The notes beneath the pieces are model-generated. The model worked only from the letters and a program-made list of their open reading frames with translations. It was not told the origin of the DNA and ran no database searches. DNA of 64,000 bases from the NCBI RefSeq assembly GCF_019702945.1, contig NZ_AP024749.1, forward strand, positions 2,170,001 to 2,234,000. The letters are read 5' to 3'. The translations under genes and the position numbers were made by a program. Shown piece after piece: positions 7,841 to 16,735 of this stretch; positions within the stretch are counted from its first letter, which is position 1, and each line of letters starts with the position of its first letter. Source of the stretch: Flavobacterium okayamense. GTDB taxonomy: Bacteria > Bacteroidota > Bacteroidia > Flavobacteriales > Flavobacteriaceae.

Positions 7841-9760
7841 TTAAGTGAAATAAGTTAATTGAAAACGATTTTTTAATACTTCCTGAATATCAGAAATTGG
7901 CATAAATGAATTTTTAAGCTTTACTTTATCTAATTTAGATAACTCATTTAAATTCAAATATCTACCATTTGAATTGTTTTTCAAACCTTCATCGGTTCTA
8001 AACTTTAATAGTTCTAAAAAAGCATCGTTACATGCCTCATAAATTGAAGCATTTTGAGGTTCTTTTTCTGCTAGTTTATTAAACCTATAAGCAGTATTTG
8101 AATTCCCATAAACACCTTGTTGTAGCGATAAAATTCTAGCAGCATCAATTAATGAAACTAAGGCACGCGCTTTAATATCAAATGTGTCTTTATGTTCTCC
8201 ATCGCTTTCAACTAGGAATTGTCTAAAAAAACCAAGAGGAGGAGGGTTTTTTAAAGCATCAGCACCTAAATATGCAAAAAACAAGTCATTGTTTTCAGTT
8301 TCCTTTTGAATGGTATCTGATATCTGATTGATTAAACTTTCTTCTCCATAAACAAAATCATAATCAAAGAAAATAGTGCACATTAAAATTCCTTTTTCGC
8401 CAGGTGTATTTATCCATCCTTTAAATTGATTGCACCAATCTGTAATAGATTTACACCAAAGCGGGTTTCGTGCCATCATATCTGCAGGGCAAAACTCATA
8501 ACCAACTTTATTTAGTCTAACATTTACTTTGTCTGATAGCTTTAAAAAATAGGCTTTTACTTCGTCATAACGCTCATCTTCAACATCTTCAAATACTAAC
8601 GCATTGTCTTGATCTGTTAATAATAACTGTTCTTTTCTACCTTGACTACCAATATTAACCCATGCAAATTTAGCAGGAGGAGCAGAGCCTATTTTCTCAA
8701 TAGAAAGCTCTATACAGCGTTTAATTATTGCATTATTAATCTCTCCAACAATTGAACAAATATGATTTAATGGAATATTTTTATCTAAAGAATTTTGAAT
8801 TAAATCTGTAAGTTTTTCACGTAAAAGCTTTAAATCAGAAGTTTTTTCAGCTTTTCTAATCTGTTTTAGTAAAACTCCAGGATTATTTGCTTGGGCAACA
8901 ACAATATCATGCTCTGAAATAATTCCAATAATTTTAGATTGATTTGTGCCATCTTCTGTCACACATAGGTGCCCAACATTATTTTTCAGCATTATCATTT
9001 GGGCTTCCGCAATTGATAAATTTTCTTGAACAGTTATGACAGGTGAAGACATAATTTTATCTACAGAAACATCAATTGAAAAAATTCCAGTAGCGATTTT
9101 AGAACGTAGATCTTTGTCGGTTACAATACCAATTGGCAATTGATTTTCATGAACTATGATGCTTCCAATTCGTCTTGTAGACATTGTTTGCGCAACATAT
9201 TTTACAATATCAGAAGCAGAGGCAGTAACTGGACTTTTACTATAGTTTATTGGTTGAAAATATTGAATTTCATTTGCATTTTCACTGTAAATTACATTTT
9301 CAGAAATTAATTTTCCTTTGTGATTTTTATCTAAAGGATTTCTAGTATTCGAAGCAAAACTTCTCAATAAAAAGTTTAAAACTTCAGTATTTTCCATTGC
9401 AATAGGCTTGAAAACAGAAATAGGAATAGCATATAAAATACTTTCTTCACGTGCTTTAGCTGTCATTAAATAATTATCTTGCGCAAAAAATGGACGTAAA
9501 CCTATAATATCGCCTTCATCACATTTATCTATCAACACATCGTCAGTATCAGAAGTAACAGATAGGCCTACAGCACCAGCAGCAACTACATAAAATGCAT
9601 CATGAATTACATCATGAATTTTAAATAAAGTTTCATTTTTTTCTAAATACAATACAGAACATTGTTGAGCAACTGTAATAATGTTTTCAAACTTAAGTTC
9701 ACTAAATGGGTGATAGTTCTTTAAAAATTCGGCAATTCTGTAAGCAATAGGGTTTTTCAT
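7841..9760 (-). CDS. cNMP-binding / CBS-pair / DUF294 nucleotidyltransferase signalling protein
   Basis: Four modules are visible in order: an N-terminal cyclic-nucleotide-binding-like beta barrel (about residues 15-130), a CBS pair (about 175-290, with IGIVTDKDLRSKI and IIGISEHDIV), a DUF294/GlnD-like nucleotidyltransferase core with GSQGRKEQ at 371 followed by TDQDNALVF, and a helical C-terminal substrate-binding domain. The CBS pair normally senses adenine nucleotides, so this could be an energy-sensing nucleotidyl-transfer switch. It heads a minus-strand operon with the DnaQ-type exonuclease, close to acs. Target unknown. Confidence 0.88.
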   Translation of the reverse strand: MKNPIAYRIAEFLKNYHPFSELKFENIITVAQQCSVLYLEKNETLFKIHDVIHDAFYVVAAGAVGLSVTSDTDDVLIDKCDEGDIIGLRPFFAQDNYLMTAKAREESILYAIPISVFKPIAMENTEVLNFLLRSFASNTRNPLDKNHKGKLISENVIYSENANEIQYFQPINYSKSPVTASASDIVKYVAQTMSTRRIGSIIVHENQLPIGIVTDKDLRSKIATGIFSIDVSVDKIMSSPVITVQENLSIAEAQMIMLKNNVGHLCVTEDGTNQSKIIGIISEHDIVVAQANNPGVLLKQIRKAEKTSDLKLLREKLTDLIQNSLDKNIPLNHICSIVGEINNAIIKRCIELSIEKIGSAPPAKFAWVNIGSQGRKEQLLLTDQDNALVFEDVEDERYDEVKAYFLKLSDKVNVRLNKVGYEFCPADMMARNPLWCKSITDWCNQFKGWINTPGEKGILMCTIFFDYDFVYGEESLINQISDTIQKETENNDLFFAYLGADALKNPPPLGFFRQFLVESDGEHKDTFDIKARALVSLIDAARILSLQQGVYGNSNTAYRFNKLAEKEPQNASIYEACNDAFLELLKFRTDEGLKNNSNGRYLNLNELSKLDKVKLKNSFMPISDIQEVLKNRFQLTYFT

Positions 9761-9778
9761 AAAAGGAAATATCTAGAG

Positions 9779-9786
9779 TAAATGTA
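9779..9786 (-). promoter_or_regulatory. Putative -7 box of the cNMP/CBS/DUF294 operon
   Basis: On the minus strand TACATTTA lies about 18 nt before the ATG and matches TAnnTTTG in seven of eight positions. The -33 region is not clear. Confidence 0.4.
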
Positions 9787-9887
9787 CAAATTATATATTT
9801 AGTTTTAAAATATTCTATTTTACATAATGTATATTATAATTCAAATTTGTATTAATAAAATATAGATAATCTTTTTTGGATTTCATA

Positions 9888-9918
9888 TTGCGCTTATTCT
9901 AAATTTAAAGTATTTTTG
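9888..9918 (+). promoter_or_regulatory. Bacteroidota-type promoter (TTG-N20-TATTTTTG)
   Basis: TTG at 9888-9890, then a 20-nt spacer, then TATTTTTG at 9911-9918, 24 nt before the ATG of the next gene. Both elements match the Bacteroidota sigma consensus. Confidence 0.6.
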
Positions 9919-9942
9919 CGTTTTACAATCTTATAAATCATT

Positions 9943-10311
9943 ATGGAAAATAAACAAGCTATTAAACTAATTGAGAAAATTCAAAAAAATTTAATTCAAA
10001 ATAAATTTGATGTAAACGAAACTGTTGAGGATTTAAAAAAAATTCGTGAGATTTCATTAGAAGAAAAAAATCCTACAGTAACAAAATCTTTACGTCTTGC
10101 TTATGAGCACTTAGAAGCTAACAATGCTTTTTTAATAGCTATTCCTGAAGATTTAGATGAAGAAGCTGAAAATGATGAAAAAACAAATCAATATTCAGAT
10201 TCAAACGATTTAGAAAGCTTTGCTTACTATTTAGAACTTTTAACTGATTTATCTAAAAAGAATAATGTTTTAGATATTAAAGCTTACAATCAAGCTTTTT
10301 TAGAATTCTAA
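9943..10311 (+). CDS. Conserved hypothetical acidic helical protein
   Basis: 122 residues, no signal peptide or membrane segment, so cytoplasmic. It has Lys/Glu-rich amphipathic helices at residues 1-75 (KQAIKLIEKIQKNL, VEDLKKIREISLEEK), an acidic linker and a final helix. I do not recognise a function. It has its own good promoter and no terminator before the following membrane gene, though the 95-nt gap does not require co-transcription. Confidence 0.7.
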   Translation: MENKQAIKLIEKIQKNLIQNKFDVNETVEDLKKIREISLEEKNPTVTKSLRLAYEHLEANNAFLIAIPEDLDEEAENDEKTNQYSDSNDLESFAYYLELLTDLSKKNNVLDIKAYNQAFLEF

Positions 10312-10406
10312 TTTTTTATTTTACATAATATAATAGTTTTTTATCTATTTTTTAACTAAAGTAGCTGAATATCTTTTATAATTTTGTACTCCAAATCTTT
10401 AGTATA

Positions 10407-11015
10407 ATGCAAAAACAAAAGAAATCTAGAGCTAGATTATTACACCAATATTATAAGTATACTGGTTTTTATGCTTTTATATGGGATAATACCAAAAAAG
10501 CATTGATTCCGTTGTCGGTTATTGTTGGTATTTTGCTTTACATTAATTATAAAGTAATGAGTATCAATGATATGCTTTTGTATATTACGCAAAATTTCAG
10601 CGATACATTTATTTTTACTTTATTTTTTATTTCAGAAAGTATTTTGGGACTATTACCTCCTGATATTTTTATAGCTTGGACAAAAAGTACTCAATCTCCT
10701 CTACTCTATTTATCATTTTTAGCAGTTTTATCATTAGGAGGAGGAATATTATCGTATTATAAAGGAAGAACTTTATTGTTAATCCCAAAAATAAATGACT
10801 ATCTTGAAGGTCGCATGTCTAAGCATATAAGGAATATGCAAAAATGGGGTGGTTTTCTGATTGCTGTCGGAGCTTTACTTCCACTTCCTTTTGCTATGGC
10901 TTGTTTAGCAGCGGGTATGATTAAATTTCCGCAACGTCACTTTTTTGTTTTTGCATCGCTTAGAATTTTACGTTTTGTAATTTACGGTTATGCTATTTAT
11001 TCTGCTTTATCATGA
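10407..11015 (+). CDS. VTT/DedA-like integral membrane protein
   Basis: 202 residues with a basic N terminus (KQKKSRARLLHQYYKY) and four to five hydrophobic segments. The patterns SESILGLLPPDIFIAW and ALLPLPFAMACLAAGM resemble the re-entrant loops of VTT/DedA (SNARE-associated) proteins, which act as lipid scramblases or transporters. Assignment is by pattern only. It overlaps the next gene by 4 nt (ATGA), so the two are translationally coupled. Confidence 0.65.
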   Translation: MQKQKKSRARLLHQYYKYTGFYAFIWDNTKKALIPLSVIVGILLYINYKVMSINDMLLYITQNFSDTFIFTLFFISESILGLLPPDIFIAWTKSTQSPLLYLSFLAVLSLGGGILSYYKGRTLLLIPKINDYLEGRMSKHIRNMQKWGGFLIAVGALLPLPFAMACLAAGMIKFPQRHFFVFASLRILRFVIYGYAIYSALS

Positions 11016-11293
11016 TAAAATTTTTTAAGATTACAGCTTTATTAGAAGGTATTTCTTTATTGGCATTATTATTTTTTGCAATGCCAATGAAATATGTAGC
11101 TAACGATCCTTTATATGTAAAGCATATTGGTATGGCTCATGGTTTACTTTTTATTGCTTATATTGTACTGGCTTCAGTTTTAAAATATGAGCAAAAATGG
11201 GACATGAAAAAATATTTTATTATCTGTATAGCTTCTGTTATCCCTTTCGGGACATTTTATGTAGAGAAAAAATATTTAAGTAGTTTATCATAA
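11012..11293 (+). CDS. DUF3817 family small membrane protein
   Basis: 93 residues with three transmembrane helices. The start KITALLEGISLLALLFFAMPMKY, broken by a short loop, then GMAHGLLFIAY, is the signature of DUF3817 proteins of unknown function. Its ATG overlaps the stop of the VTT gene, and its stop codon is immediately followed by the GTG start of the MscS gene, so the three form one tight operon. Confidence 0.75.
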   Translation: MIKFFKITALLEGISLLALLFFAMPMKYVANDPLYVKHIGMAHGLLFIAYIVLASVLKYEQKWDMKKYFIICIASVIPFGTFYVEKKYLSSLS

Positions 11294-12529
11294 GTGAAAA
11301 TTTTTAATTGGGCATACGATATATTAATCAATCTAGGTTTAAGTGAAACATCTTCATCTTATGGAAACTTATTGGTTAACATTATCGTATTAACAATAGT
11401 TGCTTATATATTAGACTACATTTTTAAAAAGTTCCTTATTATTTGTTTAGCTATAGTTGCTGCAAGAACTAAATCTACATTTGATGATTTTTTAGTTGCA
11501 AATAAAACAGCTAAATACATTGCACACTTAATACCTTTACTTTTTATATATAAGACAGTTCCTGTTATTTTAGCTGATTTTACTAAATGGGAAAATTTTT
11601 TTGAAAAAGGCATAAAAATATACATAATTGTACTTTCACTTTGGATTATTCGAAGTGTATTCAATTCTTTAAAAGATTATCTTAAAGAAAAACCAAGATT
11701 TAGCGACAAGCCTATTGATAGCTACATTCAAGTAATTATGATTATGCTTTGGATGTTTGGAATTTTCTCTTTTCTATCCATTTTATTTAGCATAAATAAA
11801 ACTACTTTTATTGCCACTTTTGGTTCTATTTCCGCAATTATTATTTTGATTTTTAGAGATACTATACTTGGATTTGTAGCTAGTATTTCTGTTTCTGTAA
11901 ATGATATGGTTCGAATTGGCGATTGGATTACAATGGAAAAGTTTGGAGCCGATGGAGATGTAATTGAAATTAATTTAGCTACTGTAAAAGTTCGAAATTT
12001 TGATAATACTACCACAACTATCCCAACTTATAGTTTAATCTCCGATAGTTTTAAAAACTGGAGAGGAATGTTGAAGTCTGATGGAAGAAGAATTAAAAGA
12101 CATGTTTTAATTCGTTCTAAATCAGTTCGTTTTGTAAATAAAGAAGAACTCGATCGATTTAAAAAAATTCAACATTTAACATCATATATAGATCACAGAC
12201 AAAGCGATATTGATAAATTTAATGAAAATAACAATATTGATAAATCTATAATTGTAAATGGGAGAAATCTTACTAATTTAGGGTTGTTCAGAAAATATAT
12301 AACACAATATTTATTATCTCATCCAGGTATTAATAAAGATATGATGTTAATGGTGAGACATCTTCAACCCACTGAAAAAGGTATACCTCTAGAAATTTAT
12401 TGTTTTTCTAAAGATAAAGTTTGGGAAAACTATGAATACATTATGGCAGATATTTTAGACCATATTATTGCTTCTGTTTCTTATTTCGACTTAGAATTGT
12501 TTGAATTAGAGAATGTTCTTAGCGATTAG
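11294..12529 (+). CDS. Mechanosensitive channel, MscS family (YbdG/MscM-like)
   Basis: 411 residues, close to the usual length of YbdG-like members. Five hydrophobic helices come first. The pore-lining helix and MscS beta domain follow, with TFGSISAIIILIFRDTILGF and the beta-domain run VRIGDWITMEKFGADGDV, then VRNFDNTTTTIPTYSLISDSFKNW in two strands. These channels open under membrane tension and release solutes on osmotic down-shock. The start is GTG, directly after the stop of the preceding gene, and no ATG fits better. The stop overlaps the convergent thioesterase stop by 4 nt. Confidence 0.88.
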   Translation: MKIFNWAYDILINLGLSETSSSYGNLLVNIIVLTIVAYILDYIFKKFLIICLAIVAARTKSTFDDFLVANKTAKYIAHLIPLLFIYKTVPVILADFTKWENFFEKGIKIYIIVLSLWIIRSVFNSLKDYLKEKPRFSDKPIDSYIQVIMIMLWMFGIFSFLSILFSINKTTFIATFGSISAIIILIFRDTILGFVASISVSVNDMVRIGDWITMEKFGADGDVIEINLATVKVRNFDNTTTTIPTYSLISDSFKNWRGMLKSDGRRIKRHVLIRSKSVRFVNKEELDRFKKIQHLTSYIDHRQSDIDKFNENNNIDKSIIVNGRNLTNLGLFRKYITQYLLSHPGINKDMMLMVRHLQPTEKGIPLEIYCFSKDKVWENYEYIMADILDHIIASVSYFDLELFELENVLSD

Positions 12530-12921
12530 TCATTATTATCTAATCTATCTCTAACAAATTCTATTTCTGTTTTTCCGTGAGGTTTAGGCTTTCCTGATTC
12601 GTCTAAATTAACCATAGTGATAGAATCCACGGTTAAAATAGTTTCTCTTGTCATTTTATTTCTAGCTTCACATCGCAAGGTTAATGAACTTTTTCCAAAC
12701 CTAGTAACATCTAATCCTAATTCGATTATATCACCTTGCTTAGCACTCGCCATAAAATTAATTTCCGACATATGTTTTGTAACTACTCTAGAATTTTCAA
12801 GTTGAATAATGGCATATAAAGCGGCTTCTTCGTCTATCCAAGCTAATAAACGTCCTCCAAACAAAGTTTCATTTGGATTTAAATCTTCAGGTTTTACCCA
12901 TTTTCTTGTGTGAAATCTCAT
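12526..12921 (-). CDS. Acyl-CoA thioesterase, YciA-type hotdog fold
   Basis: 131 residues, a single hotdog domain. Visible signatures are PNETLFGGRLLAWIDEEAA on the long helix, where the active-site acidic residue lies, then HMSEINFMASAKQGD and the strand LGLDVTRFGKSSLTL. The family hydrolyses acyl-CoAs to free acid and CoA as hexamers or similar assemblies. It is monocistronic and convergent with the MscS gene. Chain-length preference cannot be told. Confidence 0.85.
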   Translation of the reverse strand: MRFHTRKWVKPEDLNPNETLFGGRLLAWIDEEAALYAIIQLENSRVVTKHMSEINFMASAKQGDIIELGLDVTRFGKSSLTLRCEARNKMTRETILTVDSITMVNLDESGKPKPHGKTEIEFVRDRLDNND

Positions 12922-12971
12922 TATTTACAATTTTGTAATTTTTTATTACTAAATATTTTACACTTAATTGT

Positions 12972-13001
12972 TTTGAAATATAACAAAAAGTCCTAATTTC
13001 G
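12972..13001 (+). promoter_or_regulatory. Promoter of the OmpA-like gene
   Basis: TTTG at 12972-12975, an 18-nt spacer and TAATTTCG at 12994-13001, 30 nt before the ATG. The -7 box differs from TAnnTTTG at one position. Confidence 0.55.
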
Positions 13002-13031
13002 CAAAGATTTTTTTAAAACATCTAAATTAAA

Positions 13032-14282
13032 ATGAAAAAAATTATTGCAATTTTATCATTAACTGTGTTTGCCTCAATTACAACAAACGCACAAGATAAA
13101 ACAGAAACAACCACTGATTTTAATAAATGGTCAGTTGATTTAAATGCTGGTTTAAGTAAACCTACAGCACCTTTTTCGTCAAACTATTATGCAGCGAATA
13201 CTAACTTCATTCATGGAGATTTAGGACTTCGTTACATGTTTAACAATAAATTCGGTCTAAAATTAGATTTTGGTTTAGATTCATTCGAAAATAAATCTGA
13301 ATCTATTGAATTTAAAGGAATGTACTACAGAACAAGTTTACAAGGTGTAATTAACCTTGGTAGAATCATGAACTTTGAAGATTGGACGAATACTATCAAC
13401 TTACAAGCACATACGGGTGCTGGTTTTTCATTTATGACAAATGATAACTTTGATGGTAATGATGATATGACAAACTTTATTTTAGGTTTAACAGCTCAAT
13501 TTAGATTGTCTAATCGTGTGGCATTAAATGCAGACTTTACAATGATTAACAATGTTAATCAACAATATACTTTTGATGGTTTTGAAGATCCAGCGGTTAA
13601 AGAAGATAGAGGTTTTAACTCAACACTTTACAATGCTACTTTAGGTATCTCTATTTACTTAGGTAAAAATGAAAAACATGCTGACTGGGTAACTAACGAT
13701 TCTAAATATGATGCCTTAGAGAAAAGAGTGGCTGATTTAGAAATCATGTTAAACGATACAGATAAAGATGGTGTTGCTGATGCATTTGATGTTGAGCCTA
13801 ATACTATTACAGGTATCGATGTTGATACTAAAGGACGTGGAATTGACATGAACAAAAATGGTGTACCCGATCAAATTGAAGCTTACATTGAAAAAATGAA
13901 GAAAGATAATGCTCCTGCAGCACAATCTGGAACTTCTTTAGAAGAAATGATTAACGGTGGTTACATCAATGTATATTTCGATTTCAATTCAAGTAAACCA
14001 ACTGCTGCTTCTTATGATGCAATCAATTTTATTACAAACTACTTGAAAAACAATCCTTCAAAATCGGCAGACGTTTATGGTTATGCTGATGAAATTGGAG
14101 ATTCAGAATACAACAAAAACCTTTCTGCTACAAGAGCTAACTACGTTAAAGACGTAATTACTAAAGCTGGTGTAGATGCTAACAGAATGACTGTTAAGCC
14201 ACAAGGTGAAGATACTTCAGTAGATGCAAAATCTACAGATGCTAGAAAGTTAGTAAGAAGAGTTACTTTCAAATTGAACTAA
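13032..14282 (+). CDS. OmpA family outer-membrane protein
   Basis: The signal peptide ends ...TTNAQ. An N-terminal beta-barrel of alternating aromatic strands covers about residues 30-215. A calcium-binding thrombospondin-type-3-like stretch follows (DTDKDGVADAFD, DMNKNGVPDQIE). The C-terminal OmpA domain binds peptidoglycan through the conserved YADEIGDSEYNKNLSATRA pattern. The protein should link the outer membrane to the cell wall. Few rare codons, a recognisable promoter and a strong terminator suggest high, monocistronic expression. Confidence 0.92.
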   Translation: MKKIIAILSLTVFASITTNAQDKTETTTDFNKWSVDLNAGLSKPTAPFSSNYYAANTNFIHGDLGLRYMFNNKFGLKLDFGLDSFENKSESIEFKGMYYRTSLQGVINLGRIMNFEDWTNTINLQAHTGAGFSFMTNDNFDGNDDMTNFILGLTAQFRLSNRVALNADFTMINNVNQQYTFDGFEDPAVKEDRGFNSTLYNATLGISIYLGKNEKHADWVTNDSKYDALEKRVADLEIMLNDTDKDGVADAFDVEPNTITGIDVDTKGRGIDMNKNGVPDQIEAYIEKMKKDNAPAAQSGTSLEEMINGGYINVYFDFNSSKPTAASYDAINFITNYLKNNPSKSADVYGYADEIGDSEYNKNLSATRANYVKDVITKAGVDANRMTVKPQGEDTSVDAKSTDARKLVRRVTFKLN

Positions 14283-14308
14283 TTAACAATCGTATCTTAA
14301 TAACTTTT

Positions 14309-14342
14309 ATAACCCCTGATTTTTTCAGGGGTTATTTTTTTT
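14309..14342 (+). terminator. Terminator of the OmpA-like gene
   Basis: 11-bp GC-centred stem (ATAACCCCTGA / TCAGGGGTTAT), 5-nt T loop, then a run of eight T. Confidence 0.9.
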
Positions 14343-14373
14343 AACTTTAGTTAACTATAAAATGTTCTACGCT

Positions 14374-14772
14374 ATGAAAACTAAAGACGAAGCTCTTTTA
14401 GAAATTAGAGGTAATTCTATAGGTCAAATTTTCGAGACCTCTACTCTAGAAGAAAGATTTCAAAATCAAACGATTAGGCCTATTTTAAAGTTTCAAAATG
14501 ATTTGTTTGTTGAAGTTTTTAAAAACTATGCAACCAAACAAAAAGGTGTTTTCTTTACACTTTCGCCAGAAAAGAAAATGAACTATATCGAAACAGCCAT
14601 ACAGCGTGATATTAAGTTCAGAAACTCTTTAAAAGGAATTGTAATTGGTATGTTTACGATTTCAGAATACAAAGAATACATTCAAAATTCGTCTAATTTG
14701 AACAAACGAATGATGAATTTGCTTATCGAAAGATTAAAAAGTCAGGTGCAATTATTTGAAGAAGCCGCTTAG
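14374..14772 (+). CDS. Conserved hypothetical protein of Flavobacteriaceae
   Basis: 132 residues from the ATG at 14374. An ATG four codons earlier (14362) is possible, but MKTKDEALLEIRG looks like the natural start. The protein is soluble and helix-rich with no known domain. It has a conserved-looking tail, NLNKRMMNLLIERLKSQVQL. Relatives I recall are sometimes called glyoxalase, but no glyoxalase metal-binding pattern is visible, so I do not adopt that name. Its stop overlaps the convergent DUF2461 gene by 4 nt. Confidence 0.75.
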   Translation: MKTKDEALLEIRGNSIGQIFETSTLEERFQNQTIRPILKFQNDLFVEVFKNYATKQKGVFFTLSPEKKMNYIETAIQRDIKFRNSLKGIVIGMFTISEYKEYIQNSSNLNKRMMNLLIERLKSQVQLFEEAA

Positions 14773-15434
14773 TAAAGCGACTCTCCATTTAAGTTGGTTG
14801 TTAAAACTGAACTCATATAATCGAAATACGGACGCATGGCTTGAAATGTAGCAACAACTTCGTCTTTAAAATTTGGTGATAAAACATCTTTGTTTGTAAA
14901 CTTTCGCATTACTAAAAACTGTTTTTTGCGAATTAAATCAATATCAGGATGGTTTTTATCAAATCCTTTTGGTGCCGTTTTAACTTCATCACCAACTAAT
15001 TCGCCAAAGTATTTCTTAAATTCTGTACTATTTATGATTTCACGTAATTCACTAGCATCGAGTTCTATTTCTTTACGAATGCGCTCTAAATCTTCTTTAT
15101 TTGGATCCCAAAAACCACCACCTATAAAACTATTGTTGTTTTCAATATGCAAGTAATAACCACCACGCAACATAGGTTTTGTTCTACTATACGATACACC
15201 AAAATTTGTTTTATAAGGTGTTTTATCTTTTGAAAAACGAACGTCTTTATAAATCCTGAAGATTTTAGTTTTCTCAATACTATCTAATTTTGAAAGCGCT
15301 TCCCCTACTTCATTAAAAAAAGCTTTGGTTGCCGCTTGTTGTTTTTCAAAAACAGGTTTGTTTACTTCAAACCAATCACGATTATTGTTTTCGCTTAATT
15401 CTTTTAAAAAAGAAAAAGTATGTTGTGTAATCAT
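14769..15434 (-). CDS. DUF2461 (TIGR02453) family protein
   Basis: 221 residues from the ATG at 15434 (MITQHTFSFLKELSENNNRDWF). An in-frame ATG 11 codons upstream is less likely. The family pattern is clear: NNNRDWFEVNKPVFE near the N terminus, then KTKIFRIYKDVRFSKDKTPYK and GGYYLHIENNNSFIGGGFW. The function of the family is unknown. It is soluble, and it converges with the upstream hypothetical gene by a 4-nt stop overlap. Confidence 0.88.
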   Translation of the reverse strand: MITQHTFSFLKELSENNNRDWFEVNKPVFEKQQAATKAFFNEVGEALSKLDSIEKTKIFRIYKDVRFSKDKTPYKTNFGVSYSRTKPMLRGGYYLHIENNNSFIGGGFWDPNKEDLERIRKEIELDASELREIINSTEFKKYFGELVGDEVKTAPKGFDKNHPDIDLIRKKQFLVMRKFTNKDVLSPNFKDEVVATFQAMRPYFDYMSSVLTTNLNGESLY

Positions 15435-15547
15435 AGTATTTATTTTAGAATTTAAAGTTACAAACAATATTATAATATTTTAATGTATGGAAAATGATAT
15501 GTTCTAAATATTTATTAGATTTGAATAATTTGATAAATAACCAGTAA

Positions 15548-16123
15548 ATGAAAAAATATGTTTTCTTTTTGTTATTATTTCTAATTTCTTGCACAGAGAA
15601 GAAAAAGAGTGATAATACTATGTCTAAAAGGCAAGTTTTAGAAAAACCTTCAAAAAACACTTTTGACTCTTTGTCAATTGATAGTTTATGGCAAATTGTT
15701 AAATATAAAAATGGTTGTTTAACAGGTGGACAAAATTTTGTAAATGGACGTTTTGGAAACGAAGGATGTGTAATGACTAACTCCAAAGAATGGAAAGCTT
15801 TGTTTAATAAACCTAAAAAAGAATTAACGAAGTTTCTTTTAACAAAATTGGAAAAGACAGATACAACAAAAGTACACACTTGTCCTTTCTTTTTAGCAAC
15901 AGAAGGTGAAATTGCAGTTTATACTTTACAAGGTATTCATAAAAAAAACTGGTTTGATTTTGAACCATATAAGAAATACACTTTAAAAGTTCAAAATGAA
16001 GAAAACTATCGTTTGTTAGGCAATCGAAATTCTTATCAAGCTTATTTAACTGATTCAATATTATCTAATAAAAAAGAATTAAATAATTTATCAGCTTTTT
16101 GGATGAATGAATTAAAAGAATAA
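15548..16123 (+). CDS. Hypothetical lipoprotein
   Basis: The lipoprotein signal is MKKYVFFLLLFLISC with the lipobox LISC, and the mature part starts C-T-E-K-K-K. The 175-residue mature domain has no motif I know. One stretch (CLTGGQNFVNGRFGNEGCVM) carries two cysteines that could form a disulphide. It is the first of three same-strand genes of unknown function separated by 9 and 42 nt, probably co-transcribed. Confidence 0.7.
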   Translation: MKKYVFFLLLFLISCTEKKKSDNTMSKRQVLEKPSKNTFDSLSIDSLWQIVKYKNGCLTGGQNFVNGRFGNEGCVMTNSKEWKALFNKPKKELTKFLLTKLEKTDTTKVHTCPFFLATEGEIAVYTLQGIHKKNWFDFEPYKKYTLKVQNEENYRLLGNRNSYQAYLTDSILSNKKELNNLSAFWMNELKE

Positions 16124-16132
16124 ATTTTATAT

Positions 16133-16693
16133 ATGAAAACAGAAAAAGTATTATTTGCAATTTTTATTATCGGTTTAATTTTTAAGTATAATCTTTGGCC
16201 AGGCGGTTCAGTGATTACAATTCTTGGTTTATTAGGAATTGCTTTTTGTTATTTCCCTTTAGGATTCTATTTTATTAATGATAAACCTGTTTTTAAAAAG
16301 AAAGTCGGACTTTCTATTTTATATGGTTGGTTACTTTCTATAGCTTTAATTGGAATTTTATTTAAAATAATGTTTTGGCCTGGTGCTGGCCCAATGTTGA
16401 TTATTGGTGGAATTTCATTAATACCATTATTAATAGTTGCAATTGTTTTGAATAATAAAAGTGATGAAGAATCTAAAGTTTTCAATAGAAACTTATTAAT
16501 TAGAACTTCTATAATTACATTTTTGACTTTTTCATTCTTTTTAATGCCATCAGAAAGTATTTTAAAATTTCAATATAGAAATGATCCTAAATTATATGAA
16601 TTAAAACTAAACGAATTGAATAGCGATAATTCTGAAGAAGCATATAATAAAACGCAAGAGTATTTGAATGAAAAAGAAAATGAGGAAAATTAA
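16133..16693 (+). CDS. GldL-like membrane protein with duplicated FK..WPG motif
   Basis: 186 residues with five to six hydrophobic segments. Two internal repeats each end in a Lys and Trp-Pro-Gly turn: IGLIFKYNLWPGGSVITILG near residues 13-32 and IGILFKIMFWPGAGPMLIIGG near 75-95. This resembles the first hairpin of GldL (LFKIMHWPG), the proton-channel subunit of the gliding and type 9 secretion motor, but the GldL histidine is Leu or Phe here and the GldL cytoplasmic domain is missing. The tail is acidic (NEKENEEN). Function unknown. It is not GldL itself. Confidence 0.65.
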   Translation: MKTEKVLFAIFIIGLIFKYNLWPGGSVITILGLLGIAFCYFPLGFYFINDKPVFKKKVGLSILYGWLLSIALIGILFKIMFWPGAGPMLIIGGISLIPLLIVAIVLNNKSDEESKVFNRNLLIRTSIITFLTFSFFLMPSESILKFQYRNDPKLYELKLNELNSDNSEEAYNKTQEYLNEKENEEN

Positions 16694-16735
16694 TTAGTTT
16701 TAAATATTTAATAGATTTGAAAAAATATAAATTTT

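Noticed and set aside
14374..14772. Glyoxalase label for the small hypothetical gene
   Set aside because: No glyoxalase fold repeats or metal ligands are visible. The name appears to be a database carry-over.
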